Source of the DNA: Amycolatopsis saalfeldensis
GTDB taxonomy: Bacteria > Actinomycetota > Actinomycetes > Mycobacteriales > Pseudonocardiaceae
Length of the DNA: 64,000 nt
Assembly: GCF_900110575.1 (NCBI RefSeq)
Contig: NZ_FOEF01000007.1
Coordinates: 1 to 64,000 of the forward strand
Reading direction: 5' to 3'
The translations under genes were made by a program, and so were the position numbers. Positions 24,535-33,763 of this stretch are shown piece after piece; the stretch's first letter is position 1, and each line of letters opens with the position of its first letter. The notes under the pieces were generated by a model. That model did not search any database. It was not told the DNA's origin and saw nothing but the letters and a program-made list of their open reading frames with translations.

Positions 24535-27500
24535 TCACGTGGGATTCGCGGGGAGGGGGAAGATGAATCCGGTCTGTCCGGTTCCCTCGCCCCGGTATTC
24601 GGGACCGACCACCTCTGCACCATGCTGGTTCCAGAATGTCGTGCCGCAGGGGGTGCACACGGGACGGCTCGCACCGCCGGCTATCGGGGTCCAGCCCTGG
24701 TTTCGGATGACGGCCATTCCGTTCATCTCGGCATGCCGGTCGACTCCGCCGGGTACGCGAACCAGCAAGTCCCCGGGCTGGGCGGCTCCTCGCTGGGCTC
24801 CGGTGAAGTCGTCTCCACCATTCTGCGTGACGACGTTGAATTCATTTCCCTGGCTGTCCCGCACCCTGATCACGGAGACCGTATTGTATTCCCCGGTTCG
24901 CGGGTTGAGCATGCCATGGTAATAGGACGCCCGGTCGCCGAGATCCGCCGCGAGCTGTTCCTGGCACGGGGTGAGCCCGAGCGGGTCCAGCCAGGTGTGC
25001 GGGTTGGGCACGTACTGGTGGGGGTTGGCTCCCCCGCGCAGGCCGATCGGGTCGGCGCTGCTGTACCGGGCGGAATCGGGATCGTAGTGGCGCAGGACGT
25101 TGTAGTTGAAGCCGGTTTCCGGGTCGTGGTACTGGCCGGGGAAACGCAACGGGGTGCCGGTCCCCGCTCCGCCCCGGCTCAGCGCCGTGGCACCCCACAG
25201 GGTCGTGCGGTGGAACCAGGCGACGTCCCCGCGGTCGTCCACCAGCTCGGTCGGAGTGCCCACCAGATCGGTGATGATCGAATAGAACCGTTCGTCGATC
25301 CACTGCTGCGGCGCGCGGCGCAGCGGTGACCGTTCGGTCTGGGTCAGCGGGCGGCCGGTGCCCGGTTCGTAGTTCCACACCGTGACGCGGGCGTCCCCCG
25401 GGTCGGGGCCGTCCGTGTGCGCCTGTTCGGCCAGCACGAGCCCGTCCCACGCGAAGTCGATCTGCTCCAGCACCCCGGAACCGTCGGGAGTGAGCCGCTG
25501 CTTGGCGATCCGGCGGCCGAGCGCGTCGTAGCGGTATCGCCAGCGGGTGCCGTCCGGGGTGAGCACCTCGGAAAGGCAGTCTTCGGAATTCCAGAAGTAG
25601 CGCCAGGTGTCGGGGCGGCTGGACAACCGCTTCCGTTGCCGCAGCACCACCCGACCCTGCGCGTCGTGCTCGTAGCGGACGTTGCCGGCCCTGCGGATCA
25701 GCGTGCCGCGGTATTCCCGCTCGCCGAACTCCCCGACGGCCGGCTCGGGCGAGGTGGGCCACGACGCGTGCGCGACGTTTCCCGCGGCGTCGTAGGCATA
25801 CCGTTCGGTCCAGCCCGAGCCGGTGACGGCCACGACCCGGCCCACGCGATCGAGGTCGAACCGGCGCGGACCGGTGAGCCGATCGTCCATGGCGGCCAGG
25901 AAACCGTCCTCGCGGTACCGGTAGGAACGGTGCTGGGTCTCGGTTCCCGTGGCATCGGTGAGCGACTGCGAGCGCAGCCGGTGGTCGGCGTCCCAGGACT
26001 GGGCGAGCACCGCCTGGCTGCCCCATTCCCGCCGGGTTTCGTTGCCTGCGCTGTCGTAGCCGAAGCGCAGCGTGCGCCCGGCGGTGTGCAGCGCGACGGG
26101 CCGGTGGCCCGCGTCGTAGTCCCACACGCTCTCGGCTCCGGACGGCGTGCGGCGGCGGACCAGCCGGCCGAGCGGATCGTAGGCCGAGGCGACGGTGCGG
26201 CCGTTGATGGTCTCGGTGAGCACGCGCCCGTCCGGGTCCCGGCTGAAGGTGACGCGCGCGTCCGGGTTCGTCGCTTCGACCACGCGGCCCGCCGCGTCGT
26301 AGGCGAACGTGGTGACCGCCGCGCCGTTGCGGCGTTCCACGACGCGCCCGAGGACGTCGTAGCGGAACTGCACGGCCTCCCCCACGCCGTTGACGCGTTC
26401 GACCAGCTGCCCGGCCGCGTCGTGCCGGTAGGTCAGCACCCGGCCGTTGAAGTCGGTCTCCCGCACCAGATCGCCCACCGCGTCGTACTCGTAGCGCCAC
26501 ACCAGGCCTTGCTGGTTGGTGACGCTGGTCAACCGGAGTTCGGTGTCGTAGCCGTACTCCATGCGGGTGCCGTCGGGACGGGTCTCGGCCGAGGGCAGGT
26601 CGGCATGGGTGACCTCGGTGCGATGGGTCTGGCCGAGGGCGTCGACGTGGGTGCGCAGGTTCCCTTCGCCGTCGTAGATCCACCGCTGCGTGGTTCCGTC
26701 CGGCGAAGTCTCCCAGGCAGGCAGGCCGTCCACGGTCCAGCCGAACCGCGTGGTGGCCCCGGCCGGATCCACCACGGCGCAGACCCGCCCGAAACCGTCC
26801 CGCTCGTACCGGGTGACCACGCCCGAGGGATCGGTGACCGACACCGGCAGGCCGGCGGCGTTGCTCAGGATGGTGCGCACCCCGCCGAGCGGGTCCGTGA
26901 TCGTCGAGAGGTTCCCGTGCTCGTCGTAGCCGTAGCTGCTCGCGCGGCCCGCCGCGTCGATCGCGCGGGTGAGGTTGCCGCGCTCGTCGTATTCCTGCCG
27001 GGAGACCGTCCCGTCCACCGCGACCATCGCCACCGGCAGCCCGAGACCGTTGTGCTGCAACCGGGTCTGCGCGCCGTCCGGCCGGGTCACCGCCACCACG
27101 TTCCCGAACTCGTCGTGCTCGTACCGCACCGTCCGGCCCAGCGGATCGGTGCGGCTGAGCAGCCGGTCGAAGGCGTCCCATTCCGACCGGACCTCGTGCC
27201 CGGCCGGGTCGACCTCACGCACGGTCTGGCCCAGTTCGTTGAGGTGGTAGACGGTCTGCTGCCCCAGCGAGTCGGTCCACCGCCGCGCCCCGTCCTCGTA
27301 CGCCATGGTGCCGCTGAGGAACCCGCCGGAGCCCTCGGCCCGCACCACCCGGCCCTCGGGGTCGTAGCCGTAGCGGTACCAGGCGCCGTTGCGGTCGGTC
27401 CAGCCGGTCATCCGGCCGGCGCCGTCGTAGCTGAACCGCAGCGGGGTCCCGGAGGCGTTGGTGACCTCGGTGAGCCGGCCGTGCTCGTAGCCGTACCGCA

Positions 27501-29130
27501 GCAACAGCAGGTCGGCGCCATCGTCGGCACCACACAAATGCAGCGCGCGGATCATCCCGCCCGCGGACTCCACCCGGACGCGGTAGCCCCCGCTGTGCCG
27601 GATCTCGGTCGGCACCCCGGCATCGTCGCGGACGAACTCGATGCGGTGCCCGTTGCGGTCGGTGATGGCCCGCAGGGGCAGCACCCCGGTGCCGCCGCCG
27701 AAATGCAGCGTCCGGCCCTGCTCCGGCAGGGTGACCGTGTAGCTCCCGCCGGTGAACGCGAGCGGCCGCCGTGGCCCGGCCTGCGGCAAGGACTGCGGCA
27801 TCGGATGCGAATAGAACAGCAGCGTGCCGTCATCGCCGGCGAACGACACCCCTTCGTCGTCGACCTCCAGCCGTTGGTCCACAGTGGACGCCCAGTTCGG
27901 GCCGAACGACCAGCCCGCCCGGTAGGAGGACAGGTGCACCCGGCGCAGCACCAGCGCCAGTGCCCCGGCCAGCTCGACGTCGGTCTGCGCGAGCACCACG
28001 TCACCGCTGGCCACGTCGATCGGGTCACCGCAGGTGTTCTTGTTCTTGTCCGGTACCCCGTCCTCCCGCGGGCCGCGGCTGTTGCCCCGGACACCCGGCC
28101 CCGCACCCGAAGTCGACGTCGAGTCGTTCCCGCCGGAGGAGTCACGACCCGGGGGCGGCGCCTCGCCTCCCCCGTCGTTGCCGCCGTGCGTGCCGTCCGG
28201 CCCCGTCTCGCCGTGCGGCCGCGAACCGCCGCTGTTCCCCCCGGCCCCGGCGGGGTTCGTCGATCCCGGATCCGCGCTGGAGGTCGTGGTCGAGTCCCCG
28301 GACGAGCTGCCGTCCTTGCCCGGCGATCCCTTCGGGGATTCGATGTCCTTCGGTTTGGGGGCGGGCTTGGGCTTGCCGCCTTTGATGCCCTTCAACGCCT
28401 TCCCGGCGTCCTCGAAGAGCGTCCCGGCCTTCTTCAGCAGCGGCACCAGCGCCTTGAGCGCCTTCACCAGCTTCGTGGTGACCTGGGTGATCTTCGACGC
28501 CGTCTTGGCCACCGCGGTGATCACCTGCGGCACGACCCAGGTCATCCCGATCCCGAGCGTGAACACGACCTGCAAAGCCCACGAGATCAGATGCCCGACC
28601 AGGTCGGCGATCGTGTCCCGCACCAGCGACCGCACCGCCGCCACGACCTCGCCCGCGGTCTTGACGCCGCTCGCCGCGCCCTCGCTGCCCTTCTGCGCGC
28701 TGGCGATCAGCGCGGACGTGTCCTCGGCCGCCTTGCGGTAGCTGTCGGCCGCCTCGCCCTGCCAGCTCTCCAGGTCCTTCTTGACCAGCTGGGTCAGCTC
28801 CGCCGCGACGCTCTCCAGCTCCTTCGCGATGTTGGTCCACGTCGAGGCCTGGGCGTTGACCTCGTCCGCGTTCCCGGCCAACGCGTCGAGGGCCTGCTTC
28901 AGCGGCCCGACATGCTCCATCAGCCAGCCGACCCCGGCCGCGAAGATCGCGCCGAACGGATCCATCACCGCGGTCAGCGTGTCCAGCGCGGTCCCGACCG
29001 CACCGACCGCGACCGCGGCCCAGTCCTTGCTCTCGATCGCCGTCTTCAGCCCGGTCGCGTCCTCCAGCAGCGGAACACCGGACACCGCCGTCGTCGAATC
29101 CTGCACCGGCGCGACCAACGGATTGCTCAC
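24535..29130 (-). CDS. RHS-repeat polymorphic toxin with ESX-like N-terminus and deaminase-like C-terminus
   Basis: A 1531-residue protein. Residues 1-250 are helical with a WxG turn (SWQGEAADSYR, Trp123-Gly125) as in WXG100/ESX substrates, plus hydrophobic helices near 165-205. Residues 251-366 are a Pro/Gly/Ser linker. A DUF6531 module starts at Cys367 (CGDPIDVASGDV). About 800 residues of YD/RHS repeats follow, then the RHS core (GQYHDPETGFNYNVLRHYDP) and the DPLGL junction near 1383. The last 143 residues are a toxin with His-Ala-Glu (1466-1468) and CTPC (1492-1495), the zinc-site pattern of nucleoside or nucleic-acid deaminases. It is likely delivered to neighbouring cells. No immunity gene follows its stop. 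Start: GTG. Confidence 0.9.
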   Translation of the reverse strand: MSNPLVAPVQDSTTAVSGVPLLEDATGLKTAIESKDWAAVAVGAVGTALDTLTAVMDPFGAIFAAGVGWLMEHVGPLKQALDALAGNADEVNAQASTWTNIAKELESVAAELTQLVKKDLESWQGEAADSYRKAAEDTSALIASAQKGSEGAASGVKTAGEVVAAVRSLVRDTIADLVGHLISWALQVVFTLGIGMTWVVPQVITAVAKTASKITQVTTKLVKALKALVPLLKKAGTLFEDAGKALKGIKGGKPKPAPKPKDIESPKGSPGKDGSSSGDSTTTSSADPGSTNPAGAGGNSGGSRPHGETGPDGTHGGNDGGGEAPPPGRDSSGGNDSTSTSGAGPGVRGNSRGPREDGVPDKNKNTCGDPIDVASGDVVLAQTDVELAGALALVLRRVHLSSYRAGWSFGPNWASTVDQRLEVDDEGVSFAGDDGTLLFYSHPMPQSLPQAGPRRPLAFTGGSYTVTLPEQGRTLHFGGGTGVLPLRAITDRNGHRIEFVRDDAGVPTEIRHSGGYRVRVESAGGMIRALHLCGADDGADLLLLRYGYEHGRLTEVTNASGTPLRFSYDGAGRMTGWTDRNGAWYRYGYDPEGRVVRAEGSGGFLSGTMAYEDGARRWTDSLGQQTVYHLNELGQTVREVDPAGHEVRSEWDAFDRLLSRTDPLGRTVRYEHDEFGNVVAVTRPDGAQTRLQHNGLGLPVAMVAVDGTVSRQEYDERGNLTRAIDAAGRASSYGYDEHGNLSTITDPLGGVRTILSNAAGLPVSVTDPSGVVTRYERDGFGRVCAVVDPAGATTRFGWTVDGLPAWETSPDGTTQRWIYDGEGNLRTHVDALGQTHRTEVTHADLPSAETRPDGTRMEYGYDTELRLTSVTNQQGLVWRYEYDAVGDLVRETDFNGRVLTYRHDAAGQLVERVNGVGEAVQFRYDVLGRVVERRNGAAVTTFAYDAAGRVVEATNPDARVTFSRDPDGRVLTETINGRTVASAYDPLGRLVRRRTPSGAESVWDYDAGHRPVALHTAGRTLRFGYDSAGNETRREWGSQAVLAQSWDADHRLRSQSLTDATGTETQHRSYRYREDGFLAAMDDRLTGPRRFDLDRVGRVVAVTGSGWTERYAYDAAGNVAHASWPTSPEPAVGEFGEREYRGTLIRRAGNVRYEHDAQGRVVLRQRKRLSSRPDTWRYFWNSEDCLSEVLTPDGTRWRYRYDALGRRIAKQRLTPDGSGVLEQIDFAWDGLVLAEQAHTDGPDPGDARVTVWNYEPGTGRPLTQTERSPLRRAPQQWIDERFYSIITDLVGTPTELVDDRGDVAWFHRTTLWGATALSRGGAGTGTPLRFPGQYHDPETGFNYNVLRHYDPDSARYSSADPIGLRGGANPHQYVPNPHTWLDPLGLTPCQEQLAADLGDRASYYHGMLNPRTGEYNTVSVIRVRDSQGNEFNVVTQNGGDDFTGAQRGAAQPGDLLVRVPGGVDRHAEMNGMAVIRNQGWTPIAGGASRPVCTPCGTTFWNQHGAEVVGPEYRGEGTGQTGFIFPLPANPT

Positions 29131-29483
29131 GAGAGATCCTGCTCACTTCCAAGTCGGTATCGTCTGCGGCGGAGTCGCCCCTGACCGGGCCATTTCCTGT
29201 ATACGGAGGACATCCGCCGACTTCGGCCCAGAGAGGGAAACCCTACCCGAAAGGCCATCAGCGTGGAACGAAAGGCTCTGCACGGCCGTGACCGCGGCAC
29301 TTGGCTGATCAGTCCACAGTAGACAGAGGAAGAGCCGCGACGGCCGGGTGGGTACGCGTCGCGCCGGTCGTCCGACGAGCTGGAGGCCATCCCACCGTGC
29401 TGCTCTCCGCGCGCCGGATCCCCGGGGCGGCTGGTTGCGCCAATCCCCACCGGGGGCCCACCGGGGACGCTATGCTCGGCCCC
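29131..29483. other. Divergent control region
   Basis: 353 bases between the RHS toxin (minus) and the LLM oxidoreductase (plus). No gene is seen. On the plus strand TATGCT (29471-29476), 7 bases before the ATG at 29484, could be the -10 box of a leaderless transcript; no clear -35 is present. On the minus strand TATACA near 29197 is a candidate -10 for the toxin gene. Confidence 0.35.
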
Positions 29484-30473
29484 ATGCGATTTGGACTCTT
29501 CATGCCGCAGGGCTGGAAGCTCGACCTGGTCGGGATCGAGCCGGGCGAGCACTGGCGGACGATGCTGGATCTGGCCAGGTACGCCGAGGACGGGCCCTTC
29601 GAGTCGATCTGGGTCTACGACCACTTCCACACCGTGCCGGTGCCCACCGAGGAGGCGACGCACGAGGCATGGTCGCTGATGGCCGCCTTCGCCGCGGCGA
29701 CCAGCCGGGTGCGGCTGGGCCAGATGTGCACGTCCATGGGGTACCGCAACCCGGCGTACCTGGCCAAGGTCGCGTCCACGGTCGACATCATCTCCGGTGG
29801 CCGGGTCGAGATGGGCATCGGCGCCGGCTGGTACGAGCACGAGTGGCGGGCCTACGGCTACGGCTTCCCGGGCGCCGGCGAGCGGCTCGGCCGGCTGGAC
29901 GAGGGCGTGCAGATCATGCGCCAGTTGTGGACCACCGGCACCGCGACGCTGGAGGGCAAGCACTTCCAGGTCGATGGCGCGATCAACCGCCCGCTGCCGT
30001 TGCAGGAGGGCGGGATCCCGATCTGGATCGCCGGCGGGGGTGAGCGGAAGACGCTGCGCATCGCGGCGAAGTACGCCGACTACACCAACTTCGACAGCGA
30101 CCCGGAGGGTTTCCAGCACAAGTCGGAGATTCTGGCCGGGCACTGCCGTGAGGTGGGCACCGATTTCGACGCGATCGTCCGGTCGGGCAACTACAACATC
30201 ATGATCGGCGAGACGGAGAAGGACGTCCAGGACCGGCTGGCCTGGGTCCACGCCCAGTACGAGCCGCTGGTCCCGGCCGACAAGCTGGCCGCCTTCGACA
30301 ATCTGTACTCCTCCGGGCTGCTGGTCGGCACGCCGGAGCAGCTGGTGGAACGGCTGACCCGCATGAAGAGCCTCGGCATGAAGTACACGATCCTGCACTT
30401 CATCGAGTCGGCCTACGACCGGTCCGGCATCGACTTGTTCGTCAAGACCGTGATGCCGGAATTGATCGACTGA
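29484..30473 (+). CDS. LLM class F420-dependent oxidoreductase
   Basis: A 329-residue luciferase-like TIM-barrel enzyme. MRFGLFMPQGWKLDL, ESIWVYDHFHTVPVPTEEA and SRVRLGQMCTSMGYRNPAYL are typical of the actinobacterial F420 branch, as is the segment GRVEMGIGAGWYEHEWRAYG. These enzymes use reduced F420 or FMN for hydride transfer; the substrate cannot be predicted. The ATG at 29484 begins exactly at the conserved start; an in-frame ATG at 29472 lies within the -10-like TATGCT. It converges on the biosynthetic cluster across a strong hairpin, so I do not count it in that cluster. Confidence 0.88.
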   Translation: MRFGLFMPQGWKLDLVGIEPGEHWRTMLDLARYAEDGPFESIWVYDHFHTVPVPTEEATHEAWSLMAAFAAATSRVRLGQMCTSMGYRNPAYLAKVASTVDIISGGRVEMGIGAGWYEHEWRAYGYGFPGAGERLGRLDEGVQIMRQLWTTGTATLEGKHFQVDGAINRPLPLQEGGIPIWIAGGGERKTLRIAAKYADYTNFDSDPEGFQHKSEILAGHCREVGTDFDAIVRSGNYNIMIGETEKDVQDRLAWVHAQYEPLVPADKLAAFDNLYSSGLLVGTPEQLVERLTRMKSLGMKYTILHFIESAYDRSGIDLFVKTVMPELID

Positions 30474-30482
30474 GTCCTCGCT

Positions 30483-30518
30483 GCCGGGAATCGAGTCTGG
30501 TGTCACTCGATTCCCGGC
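30483..30518. terminator. Bidirectional terminator hairpin
   Basis: A perfect 14-base inverted repeat, GCCGGGAATCGAGT (30483-30496) and ACTCGATTCCCGGC (30505-30518), with an 8-base loop. It lies between the convergent stops of the LLM gene (30473) and the KASIII gene (30526). There is no T-run, which is usual for actinobacterial terminators. Confidence 0.8.
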
Positions 30519-30525
30519 GGTGGCC

Positions 30526-31527
30526 TCAGGCGGAAGCGGACCACCTGAGCAAGGTCGCTCCCACGGACATCCCGCCGCCGAAGGCCGCCAGCAGGACCAG
30601 ATCCTCGTCGTGGATCATGCCCGAACGGGCCGCGTCGTCGAGGGTCACCGGGACCGATGCGCTGCCGAGGTTGCCGTAGCGCTCGACCACGCGGTGGGTG
30701 TGCGTGTCGGTCAGGCCGCAAGCCTCGACCAGGTGGTCCAGCAGCACCCCGTTCGCCTGGTGCGGCACGAAACACCGGACGTCGGCCAGGCTGGCACCGG
30801 CGTCCGTGACCAGTTTGTCCAGGATCTGCGGGACGTTGTCGAGCACGAAGTCCCGGACGGCCCGGCCCTGCATGGTGAACAGGTGGCCGCCGGCCGCCAG
30901 GGTCTCCTCCGTGGTCGGCGTCCGGCTGCCGCCCGCGGGCACCTTGATCAGGTCCTGGGCGTCGCCGTGGCTGCTCAGGTGGACGTTGAGGAATCCGCGT
31001 CCCTCCGGCACCTCGCCGACGATGGCCGCTCCCGCGCCGTCGCCGAGCAGGACCGACGTGCTGCGGTCGTCGTAGTTCAGGAAGCGCGAATACAGGTCGG
31101 CGCCGATCACCATGGCGTGCGCGTCGGGCTGAGCCGCCACCAGGCGGCGCGCGATCTCGAGCCCGTAGGGGAAACCGGCGCACACCACGTTGATGTCGAA
31201 GCACGCCGCGTCGTGCGAGCCGATCAGATTCTGTACCACACAAGCCGTCGGCGGCTGCGGGAAGTCGCCGGTGGAGGTCGAAACGATCAGGTAGTCGATC
31301 CGGTTGGGCGTGAGGTTCGCACTGTCCAGGGCCCTGAGCGCGGCCTTGGCCGCCAGATCCGAAGTCGCCTCGTCGGCGGCGGCGTAGCGCCGGGTCGCGA
31401 TCCCCGTTTTGCGCATGATCCATTCGGTCGTGATGTTCGGTACCATCGCGACGATTTCCTCGTTGGTCACCACACGGTCCGGCACATACGAACCCGTGCC
31501 GAGCAGCCCGATGGTCCGCTGGGTCAT
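30526..31527 (-). CDS. 3-oxoacyl-ACP synthase III (KASIII/FabH-like)
   Basis: A 333-residue thiolase-fold enzyme with the FabH triad: Cys116 in NVVCAGFPYGLE, His256 in VPHQANG and Asn286 in GNLGSASVP. It condenses an acyl-CoA with a malonyl thioester. Its neighbours are a 3-hydroxyacyl-CoA dehydrogenase and a crotonyl-CoA carboxylase/reductase. In other actinomycete clusters this trio extends a starter acyl-CoA by two carbons on the way to an alkylmalonyl-CoA, as for isobutylmalonyl-CoA in divergolide-type pathways. The start ATG (complement of 31525-31527) gives the family's natural N-terminus. It is the last gene of the left arm of the cluster. Confidence 0.9.
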   Translation of the reverse strand: MTQRTIGLLGTGSYVPDRVVTNEEIVAMVPNITTEWIMRKTGIATRRYAAADEATSDLAAKAALRALDSANLTPNRIDYLIVSTSTGDFPQPPTACVVQNLIGSHDAACFDINVVCAGFPYGLEIARRLVAAQPDAHAMVIGADLYSRFLNYDDRSTSVLLGDGAGAAIVGEVPEGRGFLNVHLSSHGDAQDLIKVPAGGSRTPTTEETLAAGGHLFTMQGRAVRDFVLDNVPQILDKLVTDAGASLADVRCFVPHQANGVLLDHLVEACGLTDTHTHRVVERYGNLGSASVPVTLDDAARSGMIHDEDLVLLAAFGGGMSVGATLLRWSASA

Positions 31528-31555
31528 GTTCCGATCCTCTCCTAGGTCCGCCCGG

Positions 31556-32410
31556 CTACGCGTAGGAATAGAAACCGTGACCGGACTTCTTGCCGAGCAG
31601 GCCGGATTCGGCCATCCGGACCAGCAGTGGCGGCGGCGCGTACAACGGCTCGCCGTATTCGGCGTACAGGGCACGCGCCACGTGCACCACGACATCGGCG
31701 CCGATCAGGTCGATCAGGGCCAGCGGCCCCATCGGGTGGGCGCAGCCGAGCGTCATGCCACGGTCCACTTCGGACGCGGTGGAGAATCCCGACTCGACCA
31801 CCCGCACCGCACCCAGCAGGTACGGGACCAGCAGCCCGTTCACGACGAAGCCGGCCCGGTCCGGGGAGCTGACCACCTGCTTGCCGAGCACGCCGGTGAC
31901 GAACTCCACCGCCCGCTCCCGCACGCTCTCCGCGGTCACCAGTGAACTGATCACCTCGACCAGGGCCAGGACCTGGACCGGGTTGAAGAAGTGCAGGCCG
32001 ATCACCCGCTCCGGCGCCTGCGTCACGGCGGCCAGCCTCGCGATCGGGATCGAGGACGTGTTCGAAGCGAGAATCGCGCCGGGATCCTGCACGACCTTGT
32101 CGAGCTGGGCGAAGACGTCCAGCTTCGTCGCCTCGTCCTCCGGCACGGTCTCGATGACCAGCCGGCGATCCTGGAACTCGAGCAGGTCCGCGGTGAAGGA
32201 AATCCGGCCGAGCACGGCGTCGCGGTCGGTCTCGGAGAGCTTCCCTCGGGAGACCGCCCGCTCCAGCGAGCGGTGGATCCGTTTCGAGCCCGCGTCCGCC
32301 GACGCCGGACGGGACACGGCCACCTTGACCTCCAGGCCGGCCCGCGCGCACGACTCGGCCAGCCCCGCTCCCATCACGCCGCAGCCGACGATGCCCACCT
32401 TGTCGATCAT
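31556..32410 (-). CDS. 3-hydroxyacyl-CoA dehydrogenase (3-hydroxybutyryl-CoA type)
   Basis: A 284-residue NAD(P)-dependent dehydrogenase. The N-terminal Rossmann motif is VGIVGCGVMGAGLAE. The catalytic stretch SNTSSIPIARLA followed by GLHFFNPV carries the catalytic His, and the C-terminal helical dimerisation domain contains VVNGLLVPYLLGAVRVVE and CAHPMGPLALIDLIG. It reduces the 3-ketoacyl thioester made by the adjacent KASIII to 3-hydroxyacyl-CoA. No dehydratase is seen in the cluster, so a housekeeping enoyl-CoA hydratase would have to complete the path to the CCR substrate (inference). It is 11 bases downstream of the ccr stop. Confidence 0.9.
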   Translation of the reverse strand: MIDKVGIVGCGVMGAGLAESCARAGLEVKVAVSRPASADAGSKRIHRSLERAVSRGKLSETDRDAVLGRISFTADLLEFQDRRLVIETVPEDEATKLDVFAQLDKVVQDPGAILASNTSSIPIARLAAVTQAPERVIGLHFFNPVQVLALVEVISSLVTAESVRERAVEFVTGVLGKQVVSSPDRAGFVVNGLLVPYLLGAVRVVESGFSTASEVDRGMTLGCAHPMGPLALIDLIGADVVVHVARALYAEYGEPLYAPPPLLVRMAESGLLGKKSGHGFYSYA

Positions 32411-32421
32411 CTTCAGCCCCC

Positions 32422-33693
32422 TCAGACCGTGGCGAGTGCGTCGCGGGTGGACGCCAGGTCGCGCAGCCCGGGGCGGGGCGCGTTGACGAGGACGGCCATG
32501 TTGCCCGGCGGGTGGGCGTTGTCGCGCATCAGCTGGTGCGCCTTGCCCACCTCGCTCAGGTCACCGCACCAGGACAGGCACGGGTCGAGCTTGCCCGCCC
32601 CGACCAGCAGGGTCACCTCGCGGCACTCGCGCGTGTTGGCGTAGTGCGAGCCTTGCAGCCGCTTCTGGCGCATCCAGAAGTGCCGCAGGTCGGTGTCGGC
32701 GTTGTAGCCGCTGGTGCCGCCGCAGATCACCACCATGCCGCCCGCGTCGGCCACGTAGAGCGAGGTGGGGATGCTGTCCTGGCCGACGTGCTCCAGCACG
32801 ATGCGCGGCGAGCGGCGCTCGCCGAGGATGTCCCAGATCCGGCGGCCGAAGTTGCGCGCGCCGTGCGTCCACCGCGCCATCGCCTCGTCGTCGGTCACGT
32901 CGGGCAGCCGGCCCCAGTGGTCGAACTCCTTGCGGTTGATGACGCCTTCGGCGCCCAGCCGCAGGCAGTACTCGGCGCGGGCGTCGTCGGAGACGACCGC
33001 GATCGGGACACCACCGAAGAGGCGGACGATCTGGATGGCCATCGAGCCGAGCCCGCCCGCCCCGCCCCAGATGAGCACCGGGTCGCCGGGCCGCACGACG
33101 TGCGGGTCCCAGCCGCGCAGCTGCCGGTACGCCGTGACACCGGTCAGCATGAAGCAGGCCGCCTCCTCCCACGTGAGGTTCGCGGGCTTGGGGTGGCACT
33201 GGTACTCGTCGACGACGGTGAACTGCGCGAAGGAGCCGAAGTTGTTCTCGTAGCCCCAAACGGCCTGCGTGGTCGACAGAATCGGGTCCGCGCCCAGCCT
33301 GATGTCGTTGGCCAGCTCGTCCCACTGGAGCCCGGACAGGCAGACCTCGGAGCCGACCTGGACGTCGCGGACGCCCTCGCCGACCGCCCACACCACGCCG
33401 GCGCCCTCCGAGCCGCCGATGTGGAAACCGGTCTCGTCACCGGCCTTCGTGCGGGCCGCGATCACGTCGAACGGATAGCCCAGCGCCGCCCAGACGTTGT
33501 TGTAGTTGATCCCGGCGGCCATCACGAGCACCAGGACCTGGCCGCGGCCCAGCTCGGGCACCGGCACTCGCTCGATCTCGAAGGCGCCGCTGGGCGGCCC
33601 GTACCGCTCGGGGCGGATCACCGAGGCGTACATCTGTTCCGGCACGCTGCCCATGGGCGGGATCTCGCCCACCTCGTAGATCGACTTCGTCAT
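32422..33693 (-). CDS. ccr: Crotonyl-CoA carboxylase/reductase (extender-unit type)
   Basis: A 423-residue MDR-family enzyme. AAGINYNNVWAALGYPFDVI, FHIGGSEGAGVVWAVG and WGYENNFGSFAQFTVV are CCR hallmarks; WGGAGGLGSMAIQIV binds NADPH. Asn66 and His350 are spaced 284 residues apart, as the CO2-pocket Asn and His are in well-studied CCRs (from memory). It reductively carboxylates 2-enoyl-CoA to an alkylmalonyl-CoA. With KASIII and the dehydrogenase it forms an extender-unit cassette for the single PKS module at 41340-44939. The size of the side chain cannot be read with confidence from this sequence. Confidence 0.92.
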   Translation of the reverse strand: MTKSIYEVGEIPPMGSVPEQMYASVIRPERYGPPSGAFEIERVPVPELGRGQVLVLVMAAGINYNNVWAALGYPFDVIAARTKAGDETGFHIGGSEGAGVVWAVGEGVRDVQVGSEVCLSGLQWDELANDIRLGADPILSTTQAVWGYENNFGSFAQFTVVDEYQCHPKPANLTWEEAACFMLTGVTAYRQLRGWDPHVVRPGDPVLIWGGAGGLGSMAIQIVRLFGGVPIAVVSDDARAEYCLRLGAEGVINRKEFDHWGRLPDVTDDEAMARWTHGARNFGRRIWDILGERRSPRIVLEHVGQDSIPTSLYVADAGGMVVICGGTSGYNADTDLRHFWMRQKRLQGSHYANTRECREVTLLVGAGKLDPCLSWCGDLSEVGKAHQLMRDNAHPPGNMAVLVNAPRPGLRDLASTRDALATV

Positions 33694-33763
33694 CGCCGGC
33701 TTCCTTTCCAGTAAGTCGGGGCTCACCCGCCGCCGGGTAGCTGTCCATTGTGGAGCGTTCAGG

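Noticed and set aside
25417..29184. Long plus-strand open frame opposite the RHS gene (about 1255 codons)
   Set aside because: Antisense artefact of GC-rich third positions. The minus strand holds clear RHS repeats.
29484..30473. LLM oxidoreductase as part of the NRPS-PKS cluster
   Set aside because: It is convergent with the cluster and separated by a perfect 14-base-pair hairpin, so it is probably a neighbour only.
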